Assembly: GCA_018992685.1 (NCBI GenBank)
Contig: JACVGT010000003.1
Coordinates: 1-64,000, forward strand
Reading direction: 5' to 3'
Length of the DNA: 64,000 nucleotides
From: Theionarchaea archaeon
GTDB lineage: Archaea > Methanobacteriota_B > Thermococci > Methanofastidiosales > SZ-28-30
A program made the translations under genes and the position numbers. Below are positions 17,423 to 26,113 of this stretch, piece by piece. How positions within the stretch are numbered: the stretch's first letter is position 1; every line of letters begins with the position of its first letter. Under the pieces are notes generated by a model, which searched no databases, was not told where the DNA came from, and saw nothing but the letters and a program-made list of their open reading frames with translations.

Positions 17423-18531
17423 ATTCTGTTATGATTGTAGGGCTGGGAGATATTGGAGAACATGTTCTGGAACTCCTCTGCAGAGCCCCTGAGGTTTCTC
17501 ACATTTATACTGCAGATATTAATGAGGAAGCTTCTCTGCGTAAGATCTACAGTGCGCGGGCGGGAGCGGCTCACCAGGGATTCCATCCTTCTATCGAGTT
17601 TGAGAAGGTTGATCTCAATGATGTGGATGCCACAGTTTCCTACATAGAGAGGGTCAACCCTGGAGTGATTATTTCCGCTGTGACGCTCTTAACCTGGTGG
17701 GCGCCAGAGGCTGCAGCGAAGAATATCGATTTTAAGAGGCTGGATGAGGCTGGATTCGGAGCGTGGCTTCCCCTGCACATTGCCCTGACATATAAATTAA
17801 TGAAAGCAGTGAAGAAAGCAGGGATTTCTCCTCCAGTGGTCAACTGTTCTTTCCCTGATGCTATTAATCACATCCTGGGAAAAGTTGGACTGGCGCCCAC
17901 TGTGGGCATTGGAAACTGTGACTTGTTTGTCCCGGAAATCCAGAAAATCGTGGCAGATGTATTTCAGGTATCTATGAAGAGTGTCTCAGTGTACCTGGTA
18001 GGACACCACTACCTGTGTCATGTATTGAATTCGTATCGCTCTACCTTGGAGACTCCCTACTACTTACGTGTGTTCGTGGATTGGAAGGATGTCACAGATC
18101 AGCTTGACGCCGATGACCTTCTTGTGAGAGCCAATACCTACATGCCCAAGGGAGTGCAGGACCATTTCATTGTGGCAGCCTCTGCTATAAAAGACGCGCT
18201 CCATCTCCTCAATGACACACATGAATTAACCTATGCCCCGGGTCCCATGGGCCTCCCTGGCGGGTACCCCGTGCGCATTGGCGGTGGAATGGCCCAGGTG
18301 GAACTGCCAGATGACATCACCCTGGAGGATGCAGTCAGGATTAATGAAGAGTCTCAAAGGCGCGACGGCATTGAACAGGTTCTGGACGATGGGACTGTGA
18401 TATTCCCCACAAAGACGGTTGAAGTCATGGATGAGATCCTGGGCTATCACTGTGAATCTTTGGCCCTGGAGGAGAGCGGAGAACGAGCGAAGGAACTTCT
18501 GGCGGCCTACAAGAAAAAGCTTTCAGGCTGA
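17419..18531 (+). CDS. NAD(P)-binding Rossmann oxidoreductase
   Basis: A 370-residue protein opening with a dinucleotide-binding site, MIVGLGDIGEHVLELL, and an acidic residue after beta-2 (TADINEE), which favours NAD. The rest resembles saccharopine-dehydrogenase-like or related amino/hydroxy-acid dehydrogenases only loosely (CSFPDAINHILGKVGL, GIGNCDLFVPEI), so the substrate is not assignable. It overlaps the aminotransferase gene by four bases and is followed after ten bases by a dipeptidase, indicating one operon. With an aminotransferase it could form or break an amine by a reduction-oxidation step. Confidence 0.65.
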   Translation: MNSVMIVGLGDIGEHVLELLCRAPEVSHIYTADINEEASLRKIYSARAGAAHQGFHPSIEFEKVDLNDVDATVSYIERVNPGVIISAVTLLTWWAPEAAAKNIDFKRLDEAGFGAWLPLHIALTYKLMKAVKKAGISPPVVNCSFPDAINHILGKVGLAPTVGIGNCDLFVPEIQKIVADVFQVSMKSVSVYLVGHHYLCHVLNSYRSTLETPYYLRVFVDWKDVTDQLDADDLLVRANTYMPKGVQDHFIVAASAIKDALHLLNDTHELTYAPGPMGLPGGYPVRIGGGMAQVELPDDITLEDAVRINEESQRRDGIEQVLDDGTVIFPTKTVEVMDEILGYHCESLALEESGERAKELLAAYKKKLSG

Positions 18532-18541
18532 AGGTGAGTGT

Positions 18542-19594
18542 ATGAGTAATCAACATGATCATGTTCAGAGCATTCTGGAAAAGGCAATCGTCATTGACGG
18601 TCACTCCGATATGCTCAATGATGTTATAGCCAAGAGAGACCAGGGAGAAACGGCTGTCATCGCCACCCGACATCTCAAGCGACTGAACCAGGGAGGCTGT
18701 GATGGACAAATCTTTGCCATTTATGTAGAAGCACTTTACAAGCCTGATATGGCCCTAAAACGGGCTATCAGACTGGCAGACTCCCTTTTCCTGGAGATCG
18801 AGGAAGCGCAGGGAAAGATCAGGCTGTGCTATACTGCTGATGACTTTGTGAAAGCAAAGAAAGAAGGAAGCCATGCTGCCCTCTTGGGAATGGAAGGAGC
18901 AGAACCAGTGGCTTCCGATGTGGTGTGGCCCAGCAAGAAACCTCCTGACATGAGTAGACTGCACTTTTTCTACAAAATTGGATTGCGACATGTGGGATTC
19001 ACCTGGCAACAGCGAAACCAGGTGGCCGACGGCGTGGGAGAAGCCCAGGCCGACGGTGGATTGACCAACTTTGGTGCAGAACTGGTAAAAGAAATGAACA
19101 ACCTGGGAATGGTGATAGACCTCGCTCATATAGCAGAGAAAAGCTACTTTGACGTCATGGAAATAACTCGGGATCCTGTAATTGTATCTCACACCAACTG
19201 TAAAGCTGTGTATGATTTTGAACGGTGCATCTCAGATGAACAGATTCACACCCTGGCTGAGAATGGTGGTGTTATGGGAGTGTGTTTCTATCCTGCTCTT
19301 GTGGACGAGAAGGTTCCCAGTCTGGAACGGGTCCTCGACCATGTGGACCATGCTGTCAACCTTGTAGGTGTTGATCACGTGGGATGGGGAGCAGATTTTG
19401 CAGACTATATCCAGTGGAGTGCAGACGAAGTGGGACCTGACATTGAGGAGAAACCCAAGACAGCAGGACTTGAAGATGTCACCAAGCTGCCGAATTTCAC
19501 CGGCGGGTTGCTGGACAGGGGATATTCAGACCAGGACATCACCAAGATACTGGGAGGAAATTACCTTCGAGTATTCAAGCGAGTCCTGAGGTAG
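18542..19594 (+). CDS. Membrane dipeptidase-type amidohydrolase (peptidase M19)
   Basis: The 350-residue protein carries the metal site of renal-dipeptidase-like enzymes: H21 and D23 in DGHSDML, the bridging Glu in GMEGAEP, and His residues in DLAHI and VSHTNC. A long C-terminal GVDHVGWGADF block is also typical. It hydrolyses dipeptides or similar amide-linked amino acid conjugates, using two zinc ions. An upstream frame extends to 18419 but overlaps the previous gene; AAGGTGAG before ATG 18542 fixes the start. No signal peptide is present, so it acts in the cytoplasm on an imported compound. Confidence 0.88.
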   Translation: MSNQHDHVQSILEKAIVIDGHSDMLNDVIAKRDQGETAVIATRHLKRLNQGGCDGQIFAIYVEALYKPDMALKRAIRLADSLFLEIEEAQGKIRLCYTADDFVKAKKEGSHAALLGMEGAEPVASDVVWPSKKPPDMSRLHFFYKIGLRHVGFTWQQRNQVADGVGEAQADGGLTNFGAELVKEMNNLGMVIDLAHIAEKSYFDVMEITRDPVIVSHTNCKAVYDFERCISDEQIHTLAENGGVMGVCFYPALVDEKVPSLERVLDHVDHAVNLVGVDHVGWGADFADYIQWSADEVGPDIEEKPKTAGLEDVTKLPNFTGGLLDRGYSDQDITKILGGNYLRVFKRVLR

Positions 19595-19650
19595 TTCAAA
19601 TAGGTGGAGGTGAGTTAACGAACACGATATCGGGTACTCTTGGAGAGTTC

Positions 19651-21012
19651 TTGTCGCGCCTGACGTTTGATGAACTCCCTGAAGATGTGGTCCACCAGGC
19701 CAAGAGAATCACTCTTGATACTCTTGGGTGCATGATGGGAGGGTATCAAACCGATCTTGGTGCATCCTTCATCAACCTGGTGAAATCTGTAGATGGGAAG
19801 TCCCAGGCCACACTCATTGGTGACAAAGGAAAACACTCCTGGATTTTCGCTGCCATGGGGAACAGTTACTTAGCAGACCTTCTGGACTACGAGCAGACCC
19901 TGACAGGGCACGAAAGTGCCACCATTGTCCCTGCTGCCCTGGCAGCCGGAGAATTTACCGCTGCCTCCGGGAGAGCAGTTATCAGAGCAGTAGTGGGTGC
20001 ATATGAAATCCAATCACGTATTGGACTGGCAATTGCACCGTCTCCAGCTCGATTCAAACAGATCGCCAGTCCCAGTATTGAGATCAACCATACCTTTGGA
20101 GCAGCGGCAGCTGCAGGGGCCCTCTTTACCATGAAGGCGAGTGACCTGGGGAAAGTGCTTAACATGGCAGGTGATCTCTCACCCATTCCTGCCATTTACA
20201 AGTTCCTGGAACGTCCTGCCTCACAGCTCAAAGGGAAGTACTGGTGGTGCACTCTTGCAGGCTGCTTCAGTGTGCTGCTGTGTCAATCAGGATTTTACGG
20301 CCCCAGAGATATACTTTCGGGGGAGCATGGGTACTGGATTTGTGCAGGATCAGACCAGTGTGACTTTGAGGCATTCACCAGGGATCTGGGAGTGGATTAT
20401 TACATCATGGGAGATTCTTTCAAACCATACCCTTCCTGCAGGTGGACGCACCCTGCCCTGGATGGAATCGATTCAATCGTGAAGGCTCATGCTCTTCACG
20501 CAGATGATATAGCCTCAGTCACCATCAGAACGTCACTGGTTATCAATGATTTCAACCTCAACGATCAACACCCTGTCTCAATGGTGGATGCAGAGTTTTC
20601 TCTTCCCTACAGTGCGGCCATGGTCATCTTGAACATTCCTCCCGGAGTCGCATGGCATCTCCCTGAAACACGGGAGGATGAAAAAGTGCAGGATATCTGT
20701 CAGAAAGTAGAAATAATCACAGATGAGGAACTGAACAGACAGTACTTCGAATCCAAGACTGAACGGGCGAACCCCGCCCTTGTAGAAATCGAGACCGTGA
20801 GTGGAGACGTGTATACTGAACTTGTAACCTGTCCAAAAGGAGATCCTTCTAACGCAATGAGCGATGCAGAACTTGAGCAGAAGGTTCTTCGGCTTGTTAT
20901 GCCCCGCCTGGATTCTTCTCAGGCCCGGGCCTTGATTGATCTGGTGTGGAATCTGGAGAAGGTGGAGGACATTTCGCAGGTGACCGACATGATACGCCTG
21001 CATTTCCAGTAG
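19651..21012 (+). CDS. MmgE/PrpD family protein
   Basis: A protein of at least 453 residues in the 2-methylcitrate dehydratase / aconitate decarboxylase family (DELPEDVVHQAKRITLDTLGCMMGG, DLLDYEQTLTGHESATIVPAALAAGE). Members dehydrate or decarboxylate tricarboxylic-type acids or act on amide-ring compounds. The first conventional start is TTG 19651, but the family's N-terminal helix is encoded upstream (TLGEFLSRL), and GGAGGTG at 19606-19612 is ideally placed for an ACG codon at 19618. So either a non-AUG start or an ATG-to-ACG change is likely. No citrate-cycle partners lie nearby, so its substrate is probably specific to this pathway. Confidence 0.8.
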   Translation: MSRLTFDELPEDVVHQAKRITLDTLGCMMGGYQTDLGASFINLVKSVDGKSQATLIGDKGKHSWIFAAMGNSYLADLLDYEQTLTGHESATIVPAALAAGEFTAASGRAVIRAVVGAYEIQSRIGLAIAPSPARFKQIASPSIEINHTFGAAAAAGALFTMKASDLGKVLNMAGDLSPIPAIYKFLERPASQLKGKYWWCTLAGCFSVLLCQSGFYGPRDILSGEHGYWICAGSDQCDFEAFTRDLGVDYYIMGDSFKPYPSCRWTHPALDGIDSIVKAHALHADDIASVTIRTSLVINDFNLNDQHPVSMVDAEFSLPYSAAMVILNIPPGVAWHLPETREDEKVQDICQKVEIITDEELNRQYFESKTERANPALVEIETVSGDVYTELVTCPKGDPSNAMSDAELEQKVLRLVMPRLDSSQARALIDLVWNLEKVEDISQVTDMIRLHFQ

Positions 21013-21047
21013 ACTCTAGCCCAGCAGCCAGGAAGGAGTAGTTATCC

Positions 21048-22100
21048 ATGAACCAGAACTCTTATATTTCTGGCCGTGCCACCATATCCATGGATCGATA
21101 CGTACGGCAGGTCCTTCTTTCTCAGATAGGGGAGGAAGGCCAGAGAGCGCTCCATGACTCATCGGTTGCCATCATAGGATGCGGCGCCCTGGGCTCATCC
21201 ATTGCAGAACACCTTACCCGGGCAGGAGTTGGAACCATTCTGGTAGTTGATAGAGACTTTATTGAGCTCTCCAACCTGCAGAGGCAGCATTTGTTTACTG
21301 AAATGGATGTAGGAGAGCCCAAGGCAGAGACTGCAGAGACCAAGTTGAAGGCCATCAACTCAGACATCTCCATTACGGGCATTGTGGATGATATCACCTC
21401 CCGAAATGTAGAGCACTACATTCAGGACAGAACTCTTGTCCTGGATGGAACTGATAACCTGGACGTGAGATTTCTGCTCAACGATGCCTGTAACAAGAAC
21501 AAGATTCCCTGGATTTTTGGGGCATGTGTGGCTGTCCACGGAATGAGTATGAATATCCAGCCTGAAGGACCCTGTCTGCGCTGTCTATTTCCCCAAATCC
21601 CTCCCCGTGATAGTATTCCCACCTGTGACACAGTGGGTATCATGAATACCCTGCCCACGATAGTGAGTTCCATCCAGTCAACAGAGGCCATAAAATACCT
21701 GGTGAGCGGACAGCTTGATTCAGGCCTTCTGGTGGTCGACGTGTGGGAGAGAGACGTCCGCACCATCGACGTTTCTCAGAGGAAGAACTGCCCATGCTGT
21801 GTGGATCATATCTATGAATCCCTAGACGTACGTGCCCCCTCTGCCACGATCCTGTGCGGGAGAGATGCAGTCCAGGTTCGCCCTCCTTTTGAAATGTCAC
21901 TCTCTCTTGACAGCCTGGCAGAATCTCTCTCTTCCAGAGGTTTTGTGAAGAGGACTCCACACATTCTGTTTTTCACTCGTGATACTCAGACCTTCAGTAT
22001 CTTTTCAGATGGACGGGCCATCATAAAGGGTACAAATGATGTAAAGGAGGCACAATCGTTATATGAAGAATATGTAGAAAAGTATGCAAAAGAGAAATAG
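21048..22100 (+). CDS. MoeB/ThiF/HesA-type adenylyltransferase (E1-like)
   Basis: The 350-residue enzyme has the ATP-binding site of ubiquitin-activating-type proteins (IIGCGALGSSIAEHL), the arginine finger context RQHLF, the catalytic Asp in LDGTDNLDVR, and zinc-binding pairs CLRC and CPCC. It would adenylate the C-terminal glycine of the MoaD-like carrier at 8097 for sulfur transfer to the pterin cofactor. The C-terminal 70 residues go beyond the core fold. AAGGAG precedes ATG 21048; ATG 21090 is an alternative. It is the last gene of the third operon, which links cofactor assembly to the AOR pathway. Confidence 0.85.
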   Translation: MNQNSYISGRATISMDRYVRQVLLSQIGEEGQRALHDSSVAIIGCGALGSSIAEHLTRAGVGTILVVDRDFIELSNLQRQHLFTEMDVGEPKAETAETKLKAINSDISITGIVDDITSRNVEHYIQDRTLVLDGTDNLDVRFLLNDACNKNKIPWIFGACVAVHGMSMNIQPEGPCLRCLFPQIPPRDSIPTCDTVGIMNTLPTIVSSIQSTEAIKYLVSGQLDSGLLVVDVWERDVRTIDVSQRKNCPCCVDHIYESLDVRAPSATILCGRDAVQVRPPFEMSLSLDSLAESLSSRGFVKRTPHILFFTRDTQTFSIFSDGRAIIKGTNDVKEAQSLYEEYVEKYAKEK

Positions 22101-22106
22101 GAATCG

Positions 22107-22628
22107 TCAGAGTTCTTTGAAATCTACAAGTCTTTCCAGTCCCTTCCAGTCTTTGTTGATCTGAAGGTTTCGTGCGTTTGTTCTGGACACCTGCAGCACC
22201 ACGTAGGATCTGAGGTAGTCATAGCTGTTGATGAGAAAATTGAGATACCGGTGTACAGAAAGGACGTCTTCTGCGGTCAGGACAATATAGGTCTGAAACT
22301 CGCCCACAGTAAAGTAGCAGTCCAGTACTTTGAGATCTTCTGATACTATCATCTTTTTCTTGAGCCTCTCTTTGAGGAGCTCAGAGTCTCTTTCAGTAAA
22401 GGGATCGCACCTGAAAAGGACAATATACAGTTCAGACATCCTTTCAAAGGCTACATCTACGCTGTACCCTAAAATAATATTTGATTCCTCATATTCTGTG
22501 ATATATTTTTTTACTGTGCTGTGGTGCATTCCCAGACTGTCTGCAATTGAGGTATAGGGTTGGCTGCCTTGGTGGAGCAGTTCTTCCAGTATCTTTTTTT
22601 GTTTTTCATCTTTTTGATTCGTAATCAT
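22107..22628 (-). CDS. Lrp/AsnC-like transcription regulator, copy 1
   Basis: The 173-residue protein has an N-terminal winged helix (ILEELLHQGSQPYTSIADSLGMHHSTVKKYI) and a C-terminal ligand-sensing-type domain. It is a tandem paralogue of the next gene with the same length and no gaps in large stretches. GGAGG precedes the ATG at 22628. The two may form heteromers. Placed tail-to-tail with the catabolic island, it is a candidate regulator of the shared promoter element, and could sense an amino compound; that is inference. Confidence 0.75.
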   Translation of the reverse strand: MITNQKDEKQKKILEELLHQGSQPYTSIADSLGMHHSTVKKYITEYEESNIILGYSVDVAFERMSELYIVLFRCDPFTERDSELLKERLKKKMIVSEDLKVLDCYFTVGEFQTYIVLTAEDVLSVHRYLNFLINSYDYLRSYVVLQVSRTNARNLQINKDWKGLERLVDFKEL

Positions 22629-22653
22629 TAGAGAACCTCCCTCCATCAGAAGG

Positions 22654-23175
22654 CTAACACCCTTCAAAATCAGCCAGTCTTTCCAGTCCGTGCCAATCCA
22701 TGTTAGGATGAAGGTTTCGCTGGTTGGTTCTGGATACTTGGAGTACAACATACGACCTGAGGTAGTTGTAGCTGCTTATGAGGAAGTTGAGATAGCGGTG
22801 CAGAGAAAAGACATTGGTGGTCATGAGCACCACAGAGGTTTGGAACTCGCCAACGGTGAAGAAGTAATCCAGGACCTTCAATTCTTCAGTTTCTGCTGCT
22901 TTCTTCTCCAGTCTTTCCCGGAGCAGTTCGTAGTCTTCTTTGGTGAAGGGATCACACCTGAAAAGGACGATGTACATTTCGGCGATTTTTTCAAAAGCAA
23001 CATCTGCACTGTACCCTATGATGATGCCCGATTCTTCAAGCTCAGCTATGTATTTCTTTACCGTGCTGTGGTGCATTCCCAGGATTTGAGCGATGGTGGA
23101 GTATGAGCGAGTGCCATCCTCCAGGAGCAATTCCAGTATACGCCTACGCTTTTCATCTCTTAGATTGACTGTCAT
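22654..23175 (-). CDS. Lrp/AsnC-like transcription regulator, copy 2
   Basis: Also 173 residues, starting with the same helix-turn-helix (YSTIAQILGMHHSTVKKYIAELEESG) and sharing LFRCDPFT, FTVGEFQT, LHRYLNFLI and LRSYVVLQVSRTN with copy 1. The two form a small operon transcribed from a TATA-like box near 23207-23219, with GGAGGTG before the ATG. Copy 2 lies first in the transcript. Divergence is spread evenly, so the duplication is not recent. Confidence 0.75.
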   Translation of the reverse strand: MTVNLRDEKRRRILELLLEDGTRSYSTIAQILGMHHSTVKKYIAELEESGIIIGYSADVAFEKIAEMYIVLFRCDPFTKEDYELLRERLEKKAAETEELKVLDYFFTVGEFQTSVVLMTTNVFSLHRYLNFLISSYNYLRSYVVLQVSRTNQRNLHPNMDWHGLERLADFEGC

Positions 23176-23388
23176 CTGACACCTCCGCTAGTCAGATTAT
23201 GGGAATCACTGGTCAATAAAAGCTTTGTGGTGGGGTTCTCTGGAAAGAATCGAGAGAGGGTATACCATTTGGCGTCCTCTCTGAGAACCGTGATAATTCC
23301 TCGTTTCAGTAGGAGGAGATGGCTCCAGGATTAGAGTCAACTTTCTCTTCCGAAACCTATAAAAAGGATAGTGCAGGAAGACGAGGTG

Positions 23389-23473
23389 GCGGGGGTTGCC
23401 GAGCCAGGTTAAAGGCGATGGACTCAAGATCCATTCTCGTAGGAGTTCCGGGGTTCGAATCCCTGCCCCCGCA
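23389..23473 (+). tRNA. tRNA-Leu (CAA)
   Basis: The 85-nt cloverleaf has a perfect GCGGGGG/CCCCCGC acceptor stem, an anticodon loop CTCAAGA giving CAA, a long variable arm as expected for leucine, and a GGTTCGAATCC T-arm. The discriminator is A. CCA is not encoded. A TATA box (CCTATAAAAAG near 23356) lies about 30 nt upstream. Confidence 0.95.
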
Positions 23474-23699
23474 TGCAGTACCCTGGATTACCTCCTACTT
23501 CTTTCTCAGTTAGGGGTTCTATCTGATCTCAATGATCGAAATCTGCTATGAACACCGTTGCTCTTCTCTGATGCATCTCACTTCCTAACCAGGCATGATT
23601 TTTTTCATAACAAGAAATTAGTACGGAAGGAGAACTGATCAGCACGCCCATGTCTGTGGTTGTTGCAGGAGAAAGAGATCTCTCCGGGGAAGTGCTTTC
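23474..23699. other. Intergenic stretch after tRNA-Leu
   Basis: It holds no recognisable gene. A pyrimidine-rich run just after the tRNA (around 23493-23508) may act as its terminator. Confidence 0.3.
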
Positions 23700-24161
23700 T
23701 CACAAGGGCCCCAGCACCTCATTCAATACGTCTCTTTTTTGCTCGTGCAGTCCATTGATAAAGTGAGCATAGCGGGGAGACAACGACGTTCCCACATTCA
23801 ACCGTTGAATCGTCCTCTTGCTATACACTAGCACATTATAGCTTTCTTCAACTGCACTGTGGGAATACCCTCTGTCCCTGCAATACCTGAAGATGGCATT
23901 GCGGCTCCTGCCAGGGTTTTCCTGCACATACATGACTATTTGCTGTTCCAGTGTGAATTCCTCATAACTTTCATCATCCCACATACTCTCTATTCTGAAA
24001 GATGAACTGTCCGCCCTCCATTCTTCCTGCTCTTGAAGAGTTTCAAACCCATCAATTACTTCTCGCAGTGTTACTGCGGACTGAGATGATGTCTCCAATT
24101 CCTCAAGGGATCCGTTTTTTCCTCCACCTGTCTGTATACTCGACACCTCCAATATGTTCAA
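23700..24161 (-). CDS. Hypothetical protein, probable winged-helix region
   Basis: A frame of 153 residues from TTG 24161. The first 70 residues are acidic and low in complexity. From about residue 70 there is a helical stretch (EQQIVMYVQENPGRSRNAIFRYCRDRGYSHSAVEESYNVL) that reads like a winged helix, and a basic second half with SPRYAH. GTG at residue 6 is another possible start. A cluster of TTTCACAAA half-sites lies 60-130 bp upstream, around its TATA-like sequence, so autoregulation is possible. I cannot assign it to a named family. Confidence 0.5.
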   Translation of the reverse strand: MNILEVSSIQTGGGKNGSLEELETSSQSAVTLREVIDGFETLQEQEEWRADSSSFRIESMWDDESYEEFTLEQQIVMYVQENPGRSRNAIFRYCRDRGYSHSAVEESYNVLVYSKRTIQRLNVGTSLSPRYAHFINGLHEQKRDVLNEVLGPL

Positions 24162-24220
24162 GAATGCCAGATTTGATCACTATTTCCCCTCATGACCAAC
24201 TTCATTCTACTACAGCCTAT

Positions 24221-24292
24221 CTTTCACAACCAAATAAACGTATTTGTGAGATAAGAACATCATATGTGAAGCTTTCACAAATTTTGTGAAAG
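24221..24292. promoter_or_regulatory. Cluster of TTTCACAAA half-sites with a perfect 21-bp palindrome
   Basis: CTTTCACAAA at 24272-24281 and TTTGTGAAAG at 24283-24292 form a perfect inverted repeat around a single T. Further half-sites lie at 24221-24230 (CTTTCACAAC), 24244-24250 (TTGTGAG) and 24265-24271 (TGTGAAG). They flank the TATA-like TTTATT (minus strand, about 24231-24240) of the regulator gene at 23700-24161. The arrangement fits cooperative operator binding. Confidence 0.6.
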
Positions 24293-24312
24293 TACGGCCC
24301 ATAATTCAAGTC

Positions 24313-25287
24313 CTAGATGTACCCGTGCTCCCTATACCATTGCAAGGTGATTTCAGCCCCCTTCTCAAAGCTGTACTCTGGCTCATACCCAAAATCGTCA
24401 TGTGCCCTCTTCCAGGAATATGCTCTGTTATTCTGAGTAGCTTCTACCGTGGATACATGAACCATAAAATCTTCCCTGCCCAAAAGGCCATAGAGAACCT
24501 CCAGAGGAGCCATGGCCATTTTTGCCAGAACAGCAGGCACATGAAGGCGAGGAGGGGCTCTGTCCAGCAGTCTGCCCAGAATCTCATACACCTCATTATA
24601 GGTTAGTGCCTTCTTACCGGAAACAAAATACAGTCCCCCGATGGCCTTCTGATTTCTCGCTTTCAGAAATCCCTGGACGACGTCTTTCACAAATACAAAG
24701 TCAACCAGATTCTCACCAGATCCGGCCACAAACTTGGTAAAGATGGAGTTCTTGGCCATATGTATCATGAAATAGTACGATACATCGTCCACACATCGGG
24801 GACCATATACTCCCACTGGACGGAGAATGGTGGCAGGATATCCCTGGTCGATCTTTTCTGTGATGAGAGATTCAGCCATCAACTTGGATCTCCCATAATC
24901 ATAGGCAGGATTGGCAGGATACGATTCATCAGCAGGCGGGGTTTTCACAGGACCCATTGCTTCCGCACTGGAGCAGTAGATGAAGTGATCGACACTTTCA
25001 CAGGCCTCAATGAGCAATCTCGTCCCCTGAACGTTCACGCTATAATACCTGTCCCAGACGCCATGGAAGGTATAGTACGCTCCCAGGTGATACACACAGT
25101 CCACATCTCGTGCTGCCCTTTTCAGTGAATCAAGATCTGTCAGATCCCCGTACACCACTTCCACACCAAGAGGTTCCAGATGTGATGTATCAGAACTCTT
25201 CCTCACGAGACACACCACGTCACCAGGCAGGGCTTCAACCAGGTGACTGCCAATAAATCCCGTCCCACCAGTAACCAATGTTTTCAT
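24313..25287 (-). CDS. NAD-dependent epimerase/dehydratase (extended SDR)
   Basis: The 324-residue enzyme starts with TGGTGFIGSHLVEAL, the NAD-binding glycine motif, and has a catalytic YxxxK in YDYGRSK with SSAEAMG as the upstream serine. Such enzymes epimerise or dehydrate nucleotide sugars, or reduce sterol-like ketones. A GGTGG lies directly before ATG 25287. It lies just 7 bp downstream of the DUF63 gene and likely shares its transcript. Confidence 0.85.
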   Translation of the reverse strand: MKTLVTGGTGFIGSHLVEALPGDVVCLVRKSSDTSHLEPLGVEVVYGDLTDLDSLKRAARDVDCVYHLGAYYTFHGVWDRYYSVNVQGTRLLIEACESVDHFIYCSSAEAMGPVKTPPADESYPANPAYDYGRSKLMAESLITEKIDQGYPATILRPVGVYGPRCVDDVSYYFMIHMAKNSIFTKFVAGSGENLVDFVFVKDVVQGFLKARNQKAIGGLYFVSGKKALTYNEVYEILGRLLDRAPPRLHVPAVLAKMAMAPLEVLYGLLGREDFMVHVSTVEATQNNRAYSWKRAHDDFGYEPEYSFEKGAEITLQWYREHGYI

Positions 25288-25294
25288 GAACCAC

Positions 25295-26083
25295 CTATGT
25301 GAGGAAGAAGATGCGCAGCACATCCCGTAGCCCAGGAGCAGCTCCCAGAATCAAGATAATCAATCGGATAAAATTCTTGTATCCATCATCTTCAATGTCC
25401 TCCACAAAAGACAAGGCAATCCCCACGACGACAATCTTCAGAGGGAACATAACAAAAGGAGTGTCAAACCACCTGATAAGGATCCCTGGGAGCATATGCT
25501 GTTCAAAGTACCCGAACATGGCCAGCCCGAAACTGGTGGCACTGGCATCAAGCATGTGGCCCCCCATGATCTCGATATTTCCGGTGATGAAATCAAGGTT
25601 CAGGAATTTTGAGAGATAGTACACAACGCCCGTCACCAGGACGGCAGTGACCACGATATACACGAGTCCTTTCCAGTTGAAGGCTTCTGCATGGTATGCG
25701 AGAATCCCCACGATGACTGCAAACAGGAGTACTGCTTCTGCTGCCAGAAACTTGTAATAATTCTGGCCTGCTACCCTCACCAGAATCACCAGGGACAGGA
25801 AGGTAATGGCAAAAATCAGAAAGAATATCAATGGTGTCACCAGGATATAGCTCTCTGAGACACCCATATCCTTTAGAACCCTGGCAGATCCACCCACCAG
25901 GACAAATAACCCTACAGAGTAATAGAAATGTCTATCCATCGTTATCTTGTTCCGTAAATACGTGTAAACTGCGTAGGAGGCTATAACCAAAATGATCCCG
26001 TAGGTCAGGGTATTTACCCAGTTGTACCCTTCACCGTATTTTATGGGATCGACAAAGTACTCTTGGATGAATTCAGGAATCAT
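25295..26083 (-). CDS. DUF63 family membrane protein
   Basis: A 262-residue protein with about seven membrane segments, matching the archaeal DUF63 family (PIKYGEGYNWVNTLTYG near the start, GGSARVLKDMG around residue 64). Its function is unknown. The TATA-like GTTAATAAATC near 26107 lies about 25 nt before ATG 26083, so it is probably leaderless; this promoter overlaps the space after the upstream gene. Confidence 0.8.
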   Translation of the reverse strand: MIPEFIQEYFVDPIKYGEGYNWVNTLTYGIILVIASYAVYTYLRNKITMDRHFYYSVGLFVLVGGSARVLKDMGVSESYILVTPLIFFLIFAITFLSLVILVRVAGQNYYKFLAAEAVLLFAVIVGILAYHAEAFNWKGLVYIVVTAVLVTGVVYYLSKFLNLDFITGNIEIMGGHMLDASATSFGLAMFGYFEQHMLPGILIRWFDTPFVMFPLKIVVVGIALSFVEDIEDDGYKNFIRLIILILGAAPGLRDVLRIFFLT

Positions 26084-26113
26084 ACAGGGTTCTTTTCATC
26101 GTGATTTATTAAC

